Shown here one piece after another: positions 7,153 to 15,366 of a stretch of DNA of 39,746 nucleotides. This stretch comes from Opitutales bacterium. Lineage in GTDB: Bacteria; Verrucomicrobiota; Verrucomicrobiia; Opitutales; Oceanipulchritudinaceae. The stretch is taken from contig SLLG01000370.1 of NCBI GenBank assembly GCA_007134215.1, forward strand, positions 1 through 39,746. The letters run 5' to 3'. Both the position numbers and the translations under genes were made by a program. Position 1 is the stretch's first letter. Every line of letters starts with the position of its first letter. Below the pieces are notes generated by a model, which saw only the letters and a list, made by a program, of their open reading frames with translations, ran no database searches and had not been told where the DNA came from.

Positions 7153-7722
7153 TCAGGCGTCGGTGCCGCTTTCGGAAGCTGCCTTCGCGCGGCGCAGGGG
7201 ACGTCCCAGAAATCCAAGGACAAAGGGCAGAAGCCGCTTCGCTTTGCCCTGCCATGTATTGAGGGCGCGCAGGCGGGCGGCGAGAACCTTGCGCTCCTCC
7301 GGCGGGTATTCGTCGAGGAGCGGGGCAAGGGACTCCAGTTGCTCCGCGCCGCGGCGCAGGTGCGGCGTCACCGTTTCCTGGAGCAGGCCGGTGAGGAGGC
7401 GGCGGATGGACATCTCCGGAACGTAACGGGTGCGCCGGTCGCCCGGCTCGTAGGTCGGCTGCACCGCCCCCACGCGCTGGAGGAGCTTCAGCCCCGAACT
7501 CGCCGAACCCTTCGAGATCGAAAGACGCTCCACGATGTCGTCGAGCGAGAGCGGCCGCGGCGAGGCGAACAGCACTCCGAAGATCGCCCCGACCGATTTC
7601 GGCAGCGAAAACGCCTGCGCCAAGTGGATGTAGAAATCAACCACCTCGCGCTCCCACGCGCTGCCCGCGCCCGCGGCAGCGGACTCCGGCAGCGGCACCT
7701 GACTTTCAGCGGCTCCGTTCAT
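7153..7722 (-). CDS. GbsR/MarR-type transcriptional regulator
   Basis: 189 residues. A winged helix-turn-helix occupies about residues 30-105: the start AWEREVVDFYIHLAQAF and PKSVGAIFGVLFASPRPLS, then the recognition helix SISKGSASSGLKLLQRVGAV and a wing EPGDRRTRYVPE. This arrangement is typical of GbsR-like regulators, which in other bacteria control osmoprotectant genes. The C-terminal helices probably form the dimer. It is 194 bp upstream of the small membrane protein/glycosyltransferase run in the same direction and could control it, but the ligand is unknown. Confidence 0.85.
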   Translation of the reverse strand: MNGAAESQVPLPESAAAGAGSAWEREVVDFYIHLAQAFSLPKSVGAIFGVLFASPRPLSLDDIVERLSISKGSASSGLKLLQRVGAVQPTYEPGDRRTRYVPEMSIRRLLTGLLQETVTPHLRRGAEQLESLAPLLDEYPPEERKVLAARLRALNTWQGKAKRLLPFVLGFLGRPLRRAKAASESGTDA

Positions 7723-7959
7723 GTTCCGGGAAGGATAAGAGAGTTCAGAATTTTCTGAACTTTCTCCCGCGTCAACGCAATTCGCGGAGGAAACGCCGCG
7801 TAGCGGCGGAGCGCACGCTTCCGCCGATCCCGGCTTTGCGTTTCCGTGTTGAAAGGACGCGCAATCCTCCGCCGCGTAATCCGTTTGTCAGTCGTCCGGC
7901 CCTCGTCGCCCCACACAAAAAAAAACCGCAAGTTGCTTAAAATACGGGCTTTATAAAAG

Positions 7960-8035
<76 letters not shown>

Positions 8036-8100
8036 GAACGGAAAAAACGAAGAAGGAGACACTTTGCACGGGAGGGGTCAACAGCTTTTGTTGAAAAAGA

Positions 8101-8148
8101 AACCGTCGCTACGAAGCGAATCTTCCGCGGAGATTCGACGGGGGGCGA
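8101..8148. repeat. Interspersed palindromic repeat, copy f
   Basis: CGTCGCTACGAAGCG, then AATCTTCCGCGGAGATTCGA and a G run. It lies between tRNA-Phe and the stop of the isomerase-like gene. The palindrome has become CGCT-ACGA-AGCG, so the stem is kept while the loop differs. Confidence 0.75.
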
Positions 8149-8157
8149 TGGCGGGGT

Positions 8158-8982
8158 TCACCAACCGCACTTACGGAGGGCGGCGATGTCGGCGCGGGCC
8201 TGTTTGAAGAGGGTTTCGGGCGACTCGCCGGGGCGGCCGAGGCCGTGGACAAATTCGAGGGCGGCGGTGCCGAGGAACCCGCGGGCACTCAACTCCGCGA
8301 GGGCCTCGCGCAGGGTCGACTCCATTTCGGCGAGCGGCGACCATTCCCGCCGCACGTTGCGCGCCTGGATGTGAAGGTGTTCGATGCGGTCGCCGAGGGC
8401 GTCAAACCATTCGCCGAGGCGACCCGGCGGTTGCCCGAAGGGATGCACGATGGCCCCGAATCGTTCGCCTGGCCAGGCAGCGAAGGCCCGCGCGGCGGCG
8501 GCCGGCTCTTCAATGACAGTCCCTGGATGACATTCGCACAGAAGCCGGACATGATCCGGCAGGCGCTCCGCCCAGCGCAGCGCGGCCTCGGTCTGCGCAC
8601 CGGGGTCGGCGTCGGCGTCTTTGGCGGAGCCGAGGTTGAACTTCACCCCGCAGACGGAGGGGCCGAGACCGGCGATGGCCTCGGCGACGGCGTCCATGCG
8701 CTCCGGGGCCGACACACCGGGAATGGCATAGGTATTGAATACACGCACCGGCAGGCCGGTCTGTGTGAGGGACGCCAATTCACCGTCGGGGTTGAGGAAG
8801 AGGTGATCCTCCCAGAGTTCCCATCCGGTAAAACCGGCCTGCGCGGCGGCGGCGGAGAAGTCGTCGAGTCGCAGGCTGGGACGGCGTTTGTCGCCGCTCT
8901 TCCAGCGGTTGGGCTCGAGCGCGACGCTGGCGAGGTAGATGTCGCGGAGAAACGGGGCGGAGGTCTCAGGTGGAGAGGTCAT
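8158..8982 (-). CDS. Sugar phosphate isomerase/epimerase-like TIM-barrel protein
   Basis: 274 residues from the ATG at 8982. It resembles the xylose-isomerase-like/AP-endonuclease-2 TIM-barrel superfamily, with acidic and histidine metal-ligand candidates in GWELWEDHLF, LLCECHPGTVIEEP, AIVHPFGQP, EHLHIQARN and AALEFVHG. The start overlaps the end of the upstream dehydrogenase gene by 17 bp, so the two are very likely translationally coupled and act in one pathway, possibly breakdown of a sugar acid or polyol. The substrate is unknown. Confidence 0.85.
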   Translation of the reverse strand: MTSPPETSAPFLRDIYLASVALEPNRWKSGDKRRPSLRLDDFSAAAAQAGFTGWELWEDHLFLNPDGELASLTQTGLPVRVFNTYAIPGVSAPERMDAVAEAIAGLGPSVCGVKFNLGSAKDADADPGAQTEAALRWAERLPDHVRLLCECHPGTVIEEPAAAARAFAAWPGERFGAIVHPFGQPPGRLGEWFDALGDRIEHLHIQARNVRREWSPLAEMESTLREALAELSARGFLGTAALEFVHGLGRPGESPETLFKQARADIAALRKCGW

Positions 8983-9997
8983 AGCGTTTGATATCGAAGG
9001 CATGCTCCACGGGATCGCCCGCGCGGAAGCGGTCGATATTGTCGAGGCAGATGCGGTGGAAGTCGAGCAGTTCGCCCGCCGCGCCGCGCAGGGCAGCGTT
9101 CCATCCGTTGGCGGCGACGACGTGGGCGGTGAGGATGAGGTTCGGCAGTTGGCGTGCGGGATCGTCCGGCTCAAACCAGTCCTTACCCTTGGTGTCGAGA
9201 ACATCGAGACCGGCGCGGAGCCGGCCGTTCCGCACCTCGGCGAGAAGCGCCTCTTGGTCGACGATGCCGCCGCGCGCGACATTAACGATGATGCCGCCTT
9301 CCGGGAGCATGGCGAGGCGGCGGGCGTCGACGCTGCGGCGCGTCTCGTCGTTGAGACCAGCGGCGATGATGATCGCGTCGCAATCCGTGAAGAGATCGTC
9401 GAGGGAGGCGGCCCGCCTCACCCCCTCCGGCCAGTCGGTGAGGTGGGGATCGTAGCCGACGAGGTCCGGGCCGAGCGGGCGCACGAACTCGACAAAGGCC
9501 CGCCCAATGACACCGAGGCCGAAAACGCCGAGGCGGAGTCCGTCGACCGAACCCGACCAATCGGGCCGCGGCACGCGCCACTCGCCCGCGCGCTTTGCGA
9601 TGACGTGCGCGGGGAGCTGCTTGAGGCTGCCGAGAAGGAGCGCGAGGGCGCCCTCGGCAACGCGGCGCGCGGGCGCCGGACCCCAGTTGGAAACCGTCAT
9701 CCCGCGCTCCACGAGCGCCCGCGGCACGTAGCTGCGGATGGCGCCGTTGACGTGGCAGATGTAGCGCAGGCGGCCCGGATCGTCGGCGAGGGACGCGGGC
9801 AGCGCGGGGGCGTCCCACGCCGTTACGAGGACATCGGCGCCACGCACCGTTTCCGCAAGGCGCCGGTCATCCCAGTCGCGCGTGTTTTCGAACAGCCGGT
9901 AATTGCCCCGCTGCTTCAGTTCGTCCTGAAACACGGGAGTCCATACGCGTGCGTGGGGAGCCGATTTGTGCAGACTCAACAATTCAAGGGGAATCAT
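8966..9997 (-). CDS. D-isomer-specific 2-hydroxyacid dehydrogenase
   Basis: 343 residues. The NAD-binding domain has GLGVIGRAFVEFVRPLG, and the catalytic Arg lies in VNVARGGIVDQEALL. The His segment reads ILTAHVVAANGW. The region that is usually DVFxxEP is DVLDTKGKDWFEPDDP here, so the normal Glu position is altered. The family oxidises or reduces 2-hydroxy/2-keto acids. It is the first gene of a two-gene unit with the overlapping isomerase-like gene. A divergent EamA transporter starts 164 bp away and could share the substrate; that link is inference. Confidence 0.88.
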   Translation of the reverse strand: MIPLELLSLHKSAPHARVWTPVFQDELKQRGNYRLFENTRDWDDRRLAETVRGADVLVTAWDAPALPASLADDPGRLRYICHVNGAIRSYVPRALVERGMTVSNWGPAPARRVAEGALALLLGSLKQLPAHVIAKRAGEWRVPRPDWSGSVDGLRLGVFGLGVIGRAFVEFVRPLGPDLVGYDPHLTDWPEGVRRAASLDDLFTDCDAIIIAAGLNDETRRSVDARRLAMLPEGGIIVNVARGGIVDQEALLAEVRNGRLRAGLDVLDTKGKDWFEPDDPARQLPNLILTAHVVAANGWNAALRGAAGELLDFHRICLDNIDRFRAGDPVEHAFDIKRYDLST

Positions 9998-10057
9998 AAT
10001 CTGCCCGAATCCAGCATATCGGATGCCTTAAGGCAAGGCCGGGCGTGGCCGGGATTT

Positions 10058-10119
10058 GCCGGGCCGACCTGCTCCGCCGCGGGATCGACGAAGGCGGGGC
10101 TCCGTCGCCACGTGGTGAC
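10058..10119. repeat. Interspersed palindromic repeat, copy g
   Basis: The extension GGGCCGACCTGCTCCGCCGCG, then ATCGACGAAGGCGGGGC and CCGTCGCCACGTGGTGACG. Compared with CGCTACGTAGCG, the centre is CACGTG: both sides changed together, which keeps the palindrome. It lies between the divergent dehydrogenase and EamA genes and is the last copy seen in the window. Confidence 0.75.
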
Positions 10120-10161
10120 GCTTGCGGACGGCGGGTGCACAGCGCAGGGTGCTACTGGTCC

Positions 10162-11112
10162 ATGGTATTTCTCATCCTCATCTTCGGCGTGTTCTCGTGC
10201 GCCACGTCGGTCATTTTCATCCGGTGGAGTGAAACGGATCCGGTCATGCTGACCGCCTACCGCCTGATCCTCGGCGGTCTCTTCCTCCTGCCCTTCTACC
10301 TGCGCGCGAAAGAGCAACACCGCTTCCGCATGGACGCCGCGTTCGTCCGCAAGATCGTGCCCCCCGCCCTCTTTCTCGCGCTGCACTTTGTCAGCTGGAT
10401 CATGGGCGCGCGCATGACACCGGCCGCGAACGCCACGCTCATCGTCAACATGGTGCCGGTGGCGATGCCGTTCACGCTCTGGTTTCTCCTGCGCGAGCGG
10501 CTCACGCGCCCGGAGATTGCGGGAACGGTTTTCGCGCTCACCGGCGTCGTTCTCCTCGGCGTCGGCGATTTCCGCCTCAGCGCGGAGTATGCCCTCGGCG
10601 ACGCCGTCTGCTTTCTCTCGATGCTCGGCTACGCCCTCTACCTCACGGCGGCCCGCCGCAACCGCGATATCCCGTCCGTCTACCTCTACGTCGTGCCGGT
10701 CTACCTCCTCGCCTCGGTTTTCGCCCTCGGCGGGGCGGCTCTGGCCTTTCCCTTCGGCGGCGTCGGGAACGTCATCGGGCCGGACATCCACCGCGAGCTG
10801 TTCTGCATCCTCGCGCTCGGGGCGATACCGACTGTTCTCGGGCACAGCATCATCAACTGGTCCCTGCGCCACATGCGCGGGCAGACGGTCGCCATCGTCA
10901 ACCTGCATCAGTTCGTCTTCGCGGGCATCCTCGCGTTCTTTGTCTTCACCGAGGTGCCCGCGCCCTATTTCTGGGTCGCCTGCCTGCTCGTCATCTCGGG
11001 AGCCGTCGTTGTCATCCGCCAAAAGGCGCCGGTAGAAGCGGCGCCGTCCCCGTCACGCGAAAAGAAAACCGCCCCGCGGCCACAGAGGCCGGGGGGCGGT
11101 GAAAAAACTTGA
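10162..11112 (+). CDS. EamA-family (DMT) transporter
   Basis: 316 residues with about ten transmembrane helices in two EamA repeats: repeat 1 from MVFLILIFGVFSCATSVIFI, repeat 2 after GDAVCFLSMLGYALYLTAAR. It contains the typical SWIMGARMTPAANATLI and ALGAIPTVLGHSIINWSLRHM segments. I chose the ATG at 10162 because the frame before it runs through a palindromic repeat and is polar. DMT proteins export or import small metabolites; the substrate is not readable. The C-terminal tail is coded by the same DNA that forms a minus-strand terminator. Confidence 0.9.
   Translation: MVFLILIFGVFSCATSVIFIRWSETDPVMLTAYRLILGGLFLLPFYLRAKEQHRFRMDAAFVRKIVPPALFLALHFVSWIMGARMTPAANATLIVNMVPVAMPFTLWFLLRERLTRPEIAGTVFALTGVVLLGVGDFRLSAEYALGDAVCFLSMLGYALYLTAARRNRDIPSVYLYVVPVYLLASVFALGGAALAFPFGGVGNVIGPDIHRELFCILALGAIPTVLGHSIINWSLRHMRGQTVAIVNLHQFVFAGILAFFVFTEVPAPYFWVACLLVISGAVVVIRQKAPVEAAPSPSREKKTAPRPQRPGGGEKT
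11059..11100 (-). terminator. Rho-independent terminator of the Cys-rich gene
   Basis: On the minus strand a 14-bp stem (ACCGCCCCCCGGCC with GGCCGCGGGGCGGT, one mismatch) closes a 5-base loop and is followed by TTTTCTTTT. It lies 58 bp past the stop of the cysteine-rich gene and inside the last codons of the convergent EamA gene. Confidence 0.8.
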
Positions 11113-11157
11113 ATTGCAGGCGCTCCGGACGGAACCGGAACGCAACGGACGGCGGAA

Positions 11158-11895
11158 TCAGCTACCGGCTTGGGCGAGTTCAGCGGCGACTTCGCAGCAG
11201 GTGGTCGCCTTGGCTTTCACCTGCGTGCCCTCAGCCTTTTTCTTGCAGCAGTCGTCGCCCGCGCAGCACTCCTTGTCGCATTTGCACTCGCCGCACTCGT
11301 CTCCGCTGGAAACAGCGGCCAGAACGGCTTGCGCACCGGAGCCGGAGGCAGCTAATTCGTCTCCCGCGCAGCAGGAGGCGGCGACTTCACCGCGGGCCTC
11401 TCCGGCTTTCGCCGCAGTCGCGCCGCGGTCGACGCCCTTAATGGACGCCTGTTCAACCGTGGCCGAACAGGCCGTCGCGCAGTCTTCCGCCTTCGCGGAG
11501 GCCGCCTGCGCCTTGTCACCGCAAGAGGAACCACACGAGGCCGACTTGGCCGAAGCGAGCACCGCCGAGGCGGAACAGGCCGACGCTTCCGCCTTCTTGG
11601 CGGACGCTTTTTCGGCGACGGCATCACCCGCGCAGCAACCGCTCGCCTTGACGGAACGGGCTTTCTCAGCGGGGGCGGAAGCGAGAACCGCCGAGGCCGG
11701 GCAGGACTGGGCGGCGGCGTTGACATTTTGAGCCGAGGCTGAACAGGCGGAGACCGCGACGGTCTTTTCCGCGTTTGCCTTGGCCGGGAAAAGGGCGGCG
11801 GCATCGAGCGCGCAGCAGCCGCCGCCGGTTCCGGCGGTAGTGACAACAGCGTAGGCGAGCGCGGCGCCGCCGAAGAGAAGTGCGATTGATTTCAT
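11158..11895 (-). CDS. Secreted Ala/Cys-rich repetitive protein (22 Cys)
   Basis: 245 residues; I recognise no family. An N-terminal hydrophobic segment (about 4-21, LLFGGAALAYAVV) suggests export. The rest is low-complexity Ala/Ser/Lys/Glu with 22 cysteines: CC pairs at 27-28, 87-88, 175-176, 210-211, 216-217 and 233-234, and single Cys in SACSASA (51, 107). CCAGD occurs three times (87, 175, 210) and AVLASA twice. Residues 201-217 (CGECKCDKECCAGDDCC) are metallothionein-like. Metal binding or a disulfide-linked surface role is plausible but unproven. It has its own terminator and is divergent from the purine-salvage gene. Confidence 0.75.
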   Translation of the reverse strand: MKSIALLFGGAALAYAVVTTAGTGGGCCALDAAALFPAKANAEKTVAVSACSASAQNVNAAAQSCPASAVLASAPAEKARSVKASGCCAGDAVAEKASAKKAEASACSASAVLASAKSASCGSSCGDKAQAASAKAEDCATACSATVEQASIKGVDRGATAAKAGEARGEVAASCCAGDELAASGSGAQAVLAAVSSGDECGECKCDKECCAGDDCCKKKAEGTQVKAKATTCCEVAAELAQAGS

Positions 11896-12129
11896 ATGCG
11901 GTAGGTGGTGTTTGTGATGATTGACGTTAGTGAAAGGCAGGAAAAGTTGAGAACCAACTGCCCTGAAGGATCAGAAGGCCAGGCCGACGACTTATTCCAT
12001 GATGTGATCATCTTTATTAGATTCCGGCGTGTCAACCACGGATTCTCTTGCCAGCCCCGGCGATTCCCTCTGCAAAGAAGCCATTGTGGCCAAAGACGCC
12101 TTGAGCAAATCCAACCCCCGGAAAATCCA

Positions 12130-12163
12130 CGCTTCCGCCGCCGAACCGCCGCCTGCGGAAGCG
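12130..12163. promoter_or_regulatory. Hairpin ahead of the HPRT start
   Basis: CGCTTCCGC (12130-12138) pairs with GCGGAAGCG (12155-12163). It lies just before the preferred start of the phosphoribosyltransferase gene, where it would sit in the leader RNA and could influence translation. It could equally be a decayed intergenic repeat. Confidence 0.35.
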
Positions 12164-12181
12164 GGCGGCAGCCATCCGTCC

Positions 12182-12742
12182 ATGCCCATGGCCGGGGATC
12201 TCGCGCGCGTCCTTGTCTCCGAAGACGAGATCCAGCGGCGTGTGCGCGCCCTCGGGGCGCAGATCAGCCGGGACTATGCCGGGGGCGGCAGCCTGACGAT
12301 TATCGCGGTGATCAACGGGGCTCTCCTATTTGTTTCCGACCTGCTGCGCGAAATCACGGTGCCGGTGCAGGTGGACTGCATGCGCGTCTCCAGCTACCGC
12401 AACGACACGACACCCGTGCAGGAGCCCGAGATCATCGACATGCTGCGCCTCGACCTGCGCGGCCGCCACGTGCTGATCATCGACGACATCCTCGACACCG
12501 GGCACACCTTCGAGCGCGTGACCGCGGAGATCCGCAAACTGGGTCCGGCCTCGCTGCGCTTCGGCGTCCTCCTCGAAAAGCTGGGCCGTCGCGAGGTCTC
12601 CGCCCGGCCCGACTATGTCGGCTTTTCCATACCGGACGAATTCGTCGTCGGCTACGGTCTTGATTTCGCGGAGGACTACCGCAACCTGCCGTGCATCGGC
12701 GTGCTCCGCGCCGATTGCCAGAACCCGCCCGAGTGGGCGTAA
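12182..12742 (+). CDS. hpt: Hypoxanthine phosphoribosyltransferase
   Basis: 186 residues from the ATG at 12182. The PRPP-binding loop [13 protein letters not shown] (about 97-109) is diagnostic of purine phosphoribosyltransferases; [18 protein letters not shown] and [26 protein letters not shown] match HPRT. It makes IMP (and GMP) from hypoxanthine (and guanine) and PRPP in the cytoplasm. A GTG at 12029 in frame would add 51 polar residues with no family support and would run through a hairpin, so the shorter start fits the family length of about 180. The start codon is the uncertain part. Confidence 0.92.
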   Translation: MPMAGDLARVLVSEDEIQRRVRALGAQISRDYAGGGSLTIIAVINGALLFVSDLLREITVPVQVDCMRVSSYRNDTTPVQEPEIIDMLRLDLRGRHVLIIDDILDTGHTFERVTAEIRKLGPASLRFGVLLEKLGRREVSARPDYVGFSIPDEFVVGYGLDFAEDYRNLPCIGVLRADCQNPPEWA

Positions 12743-12760
12743 GGCGCGACGCCGGGGCCC

Positions 12761-13528
12761 TCATACCCCGAAAAGCCCTTCCTTGAACAAATCCGTGCGC
12801 AGCGCCGGGCGCAAGGCGTCGCGCTGCTGGAGGTAGGTGAGCCGCTCCTTGTCGCTCACCCAAGCGTTTCCGTCGTGAAACGAAGCTCCTTCGATACCCT
12901 GCGTCTTGTAGGCGCTCTTCGCGCCGTAGCCGGTGCCGAGGTAGCCGTGCCGCAGGCCCTCGCCGCGCCCCCACTCCAGCGCCCTTCCCATGAGCCACTT
13001 ACCGAGAGAGAGCTTCGTGTGCCGCGCCGAGTCGTAGAAAGAATACCAAAAATGAAAGCCCTCCTCCCAACGGCAAACGAGCGCGTAGGCCACGGGTCGA
13101 CCGCCAAGAGAGGCGCACAGCACGGTGTTGAGAAAATCCTTTTCAAGGACGTAGTCGAGCCGCGCGTCGTTCAGGTAAGCCTGCTCGAAGCGCTGTTCGA
13201 TCCACGCGATAGCGTCGGCGCGGAACCGCCGCCCCGCCCGCTTGAGAAAGGCGTCCTTCGGCTCCGCGCGGAACTCCACGGTCTCCCTTTCCACCGCCCG
13301 CTGCTGGTAGCGCCGTTTCTTGTCGAAGCGCATCCGCTCCAGATCGACGCGCAGACTGCGCGCGCGGTAGAAAATATCCGCCTTTATCCGCGTGTCCCCG
13401 CTGTAGGGCAGAAAACCGGCATCGTAGCACGGATCCACGGACTCCCCGTCTTCCGGCTCCGCGTACTCGCAGTAGCCGAAGCTGTAGGTCGTGTAATCGT
13501 TGAAGAACTCGGACCGGAAAACTCGCAT
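12761..13528 (-). CDS. Arginyl-tRNA-protein transferase-like acyltransferase
   Basis: 255 residues from an ATG at 13528 (ATGs at 13537 and 13561 are alternatives). The C-terminal half resembles the ATE C-terminal/GNAT fold: HFWYSFYDSARHTKLSLGKWLMGRALEWG, then YLGTGYGAKSAYKTQ. ATE-type enzymes move an amino acid from aminoacyl-tRNA to protein N-termini. The N-terminal part (FRSEFFNDYTTYSFGYCEY) does not show the usual ATE cysteine cluster. Its real acceptor is uncertain; peptide or amine acylation is a safe general description. It follows the beta-helix gene on the same strand and ends 18 bp from the convergent HPRT gene. Confidence 0.65.
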   Translation of the reverse strand: MRVFRSEFFNDYTTYSFGYCEYAEPEDGESVDPCYDAGFLPYSGDTRIKADIFYRARSLRVDLERMRFDKKRRYQQRAVERETVEFRAEPKDAFLKRAGRRFRADAIAWIEQRFEQAYLNDARLDYVLEKDFLNTVLCASLGGRPVAYALVCRWEEGFHFWYSFYDSARHTKLSLGKWLMGRALEWGRGEGLRHGYLGTGYGAKSAYKTQGIEGASFHDGNAWVSDKERLTYLQQRDALRPALRTDLFKEGLFGV

Positions 13529-13626
13529 TCCCCCCATGCAATACGCACCGCCGCCGCGCATGCAATCCGCCAGAACCGGGAATCACGCGCCCAACGGAGC
13601 GCGGAGAGAACCACAAGGAATGTCTG

Positions 13627-13675
13627 TGCCATGTTTGGGGCATGGCATGGTTCGCCGGACGCGGGCGGCGCCCGC
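13627..13675. other. Two adjacent stem-loops after the beta-helix gene
   Basis: TGCCATG/CATGGCA (13627-13647) and GCGGGC/GCCCGC (13661-13675) lie 10-58 bases downstream of the beta-helix stop on the minus strand. There is no T run, so they are at best a 3'-end stabiliser or weak terminator. Confidence 0.35.
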
Positions 13676-13684
13676 GCGCCCCCC

Positions 13685-15298
13685 TCACGCCATCTCGAAG
13701 GGACCGGGCGTGGCATCCGCCTCCCGCGCCCGCCCGAGGAAATCGGCCCCGACCGCTTCGACACAGGGCACCCGCCGGGCAAGCGGACCCTCCGCATGGG
13801 GGCGGAAATCACCGTTGTCCGGATCGATGAAGAGCGGCCCGCGGTGCATCTCTTTCGAATAGATGCTGTGCTCGTCCAGTCCGGTTATCGCCTGCCATTC
13901 GAGGAGGCGGTGGCCTCCGGCCATGGGATGGAGCGAGCGGCTGTTCCAGTGGAGGTTGTAATCGCTTGTGTTGCTCTCGGTGAGGGAAGAATGGAAGTCG
14001 ATGAAGAGGCTGCCACCGAGGCAGTCGACGAGCACATTGTTGCGCACGTCGTTCTCCTTCACCGGGTAGTCTCCGTCCGGGGCCATCCAGTCCTCCTGCC
14101 GGAATCCGTGCTTGCGCGCAAACGCCTCGGGATCGGCGGGATTGTATGGATGGATGTCGCGCTGGCGCACATGCCAACGGAGGTGTACCCCGTATCCGGC
14201 GGCGCGGTAGACGAGGTTGTGGTAGACGCGCGTGCGGCTTGAGAGCTGCACAAGGATTCCGCTGCCCGAATAGTTGGATTGCAGGGTATCGACAATAATG
14301 TTGTTGCACACGACATTGTCGTAGGAGATCTCGACCATGATCGAGCTGTGTCCGTTGCGGGCGAAATAATTCGATTCGATGCGGTTGCGGTAGTTGTCGA
14401 TGTCGAGCCACAATCCGGGGCCGTGCCGGTTGTCGACAAAGCGGTTGCGCCGGAAGACGCAGTCGCGCGAATACGCCACCTTGCCCCCGCCGCTTTCCCA
14501 CACGTTCCACTCCGCCACAGGATGGTCGCAGAAATTGCGGAGGTCGTTGTCGTGGACGAAGTTTTCCTCGAAAACGGAGCGCACCCCGAGAAAGGCGAAG
14601 CCCATCTGGCCGTTGTGGTGGATTTCATTGCGCCGGACCGTGAGGTGGCGCCCGCGGAATTTCACCCCCACGCCGCCCGCCGTGTCGGAAAAGCCGCAGT
14701 CCTCCACCGTCACATGGTCGCCGCGGACTTCCGCCGCCCCGACCTGCACGGACGCCGCACAACGCGTCACGGTGATGCCGGTGAGGATGACGTGGTCCGC
14801 TTCGAGGCGGAGCATGTTCCCGCGCCTCGCCACCTGCACATCGCTCTGGTATGGATCCAACCCGTCCTCCAGCTGCATCCACAAATCCGCGCCGTCGTAA
14901 GCGAATGAGTTCGCGGTGAGTTCGTCAGGCGAATCCACGAGGCGCAACCGGCGGCCGTCCACCCAGATCTGTACCGGCAGCGTGATAACACCGAAATGCT
15001 TCTCGAGGCGTTGCTCCGCCTCCATGCGGAAGGCCGTGCGGTAGCGGTTCGCACCCGCGAGCGTCCAGTCCGTCATCCGGTCCGACCCCGAGAACACGGC
15101 CTCGCCGTCCCCGGCGGCTTCGATCCGCAGCGGATTGCCGGCCTCGCCGCCGCGTCTGATGACGAGGGGCTCGTGATAAACGCCCGCCGGGATGCGGACT
15201 CGCGTTCCGGGGCCCGCCGCGGCGAGGACTTCGGAGAAATCCGGAGCCCCGTTCTTTTCCGGCGCATTGCGCACCGATTCTTCAACAACCGTATTCAT
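13685..15298 (-). CDS. Right-handed parallel beta-helix protein
   Basis: 537 residues. The start (SEVLAAAGPGTRVRIPAGVY, then a PLVIRRGG strand) and the repeated N-x-I/V turns from about 160 to 400 (VTVEDCGFSDT, LTVRRNEIHHNG, CVFRRNRFVDNRHG, NRIESNYFARNGH, NNIIVDT) are typical of pectate-lyase/NosD-like beta-helices. There is no signal peptide, so it appears cytoplasmic or exported another way. It is the last gene of the sugar ABC-transport operon (68 bp after the second permease), which suggests a carbohydrate-active lyase, hydrolase or epimerase acting on the imported glycan. No catalytic residues can be assigned. Confidence 0.8.
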   Translation of the reverse strand: MNTVVEESVRNAPEKNGAPDFSEVLAAAGPGTRVRIPAGVYHEPLVIRRGGEAGNPLRIEAAGDGEAVFSGSDRMTDWTLAGANRYRTAFRMEAEQRLEKHFGVITLPVQIWVDGRRLRLVDSPDELTANSFAYDGADLWMQLEDGLDPYQSDVQVARRGNMLRLEADHVILTGITVTRCAASVQVGAAEVRGDHVTVEDCGFSDTAGGVGVKFRGRHLTVRRNEIHHNGQMGFAFLGVRSVFEENFVHDNDLRNFCDHPVAEWNVWESGGGKVAYSRDCVFRRNRFVDNRHGPGLWLDIDNYRNRIESNYFARNGHSSIMVEISYDNVVCNNIIVDTLQSNYSGSGILVQLSSRTRVYHNLVYRAAGYGVHLRWHVRQRDIHPYNPADPEAFARKHGFRQEDWMAPDGDYPVKENDVRNNVLVDCLGGSLFIDFHSSLTESNTSDYNLHWNSRSLHPMAGGHRLLEWQAITGLDEHSIYSKEMHRGPLFIDPDNGDFRPHAEGPLARRVPCVEAVGADFLGRAREADATPGPFEMA

Positions 15299-15366
15299 CT
15301 TCTGTTATAAAAGTCTCCTGAGGACAAGCTCCCGCATCCCGACGCGGGACGAAAGGCGTCCTCCGG

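Noticed and set aside
8939-10252. Open frame opposite the 2-hydroxyacid dehydrogenase
   Set aside because: Low-complexity translation antisense to a certain gene.
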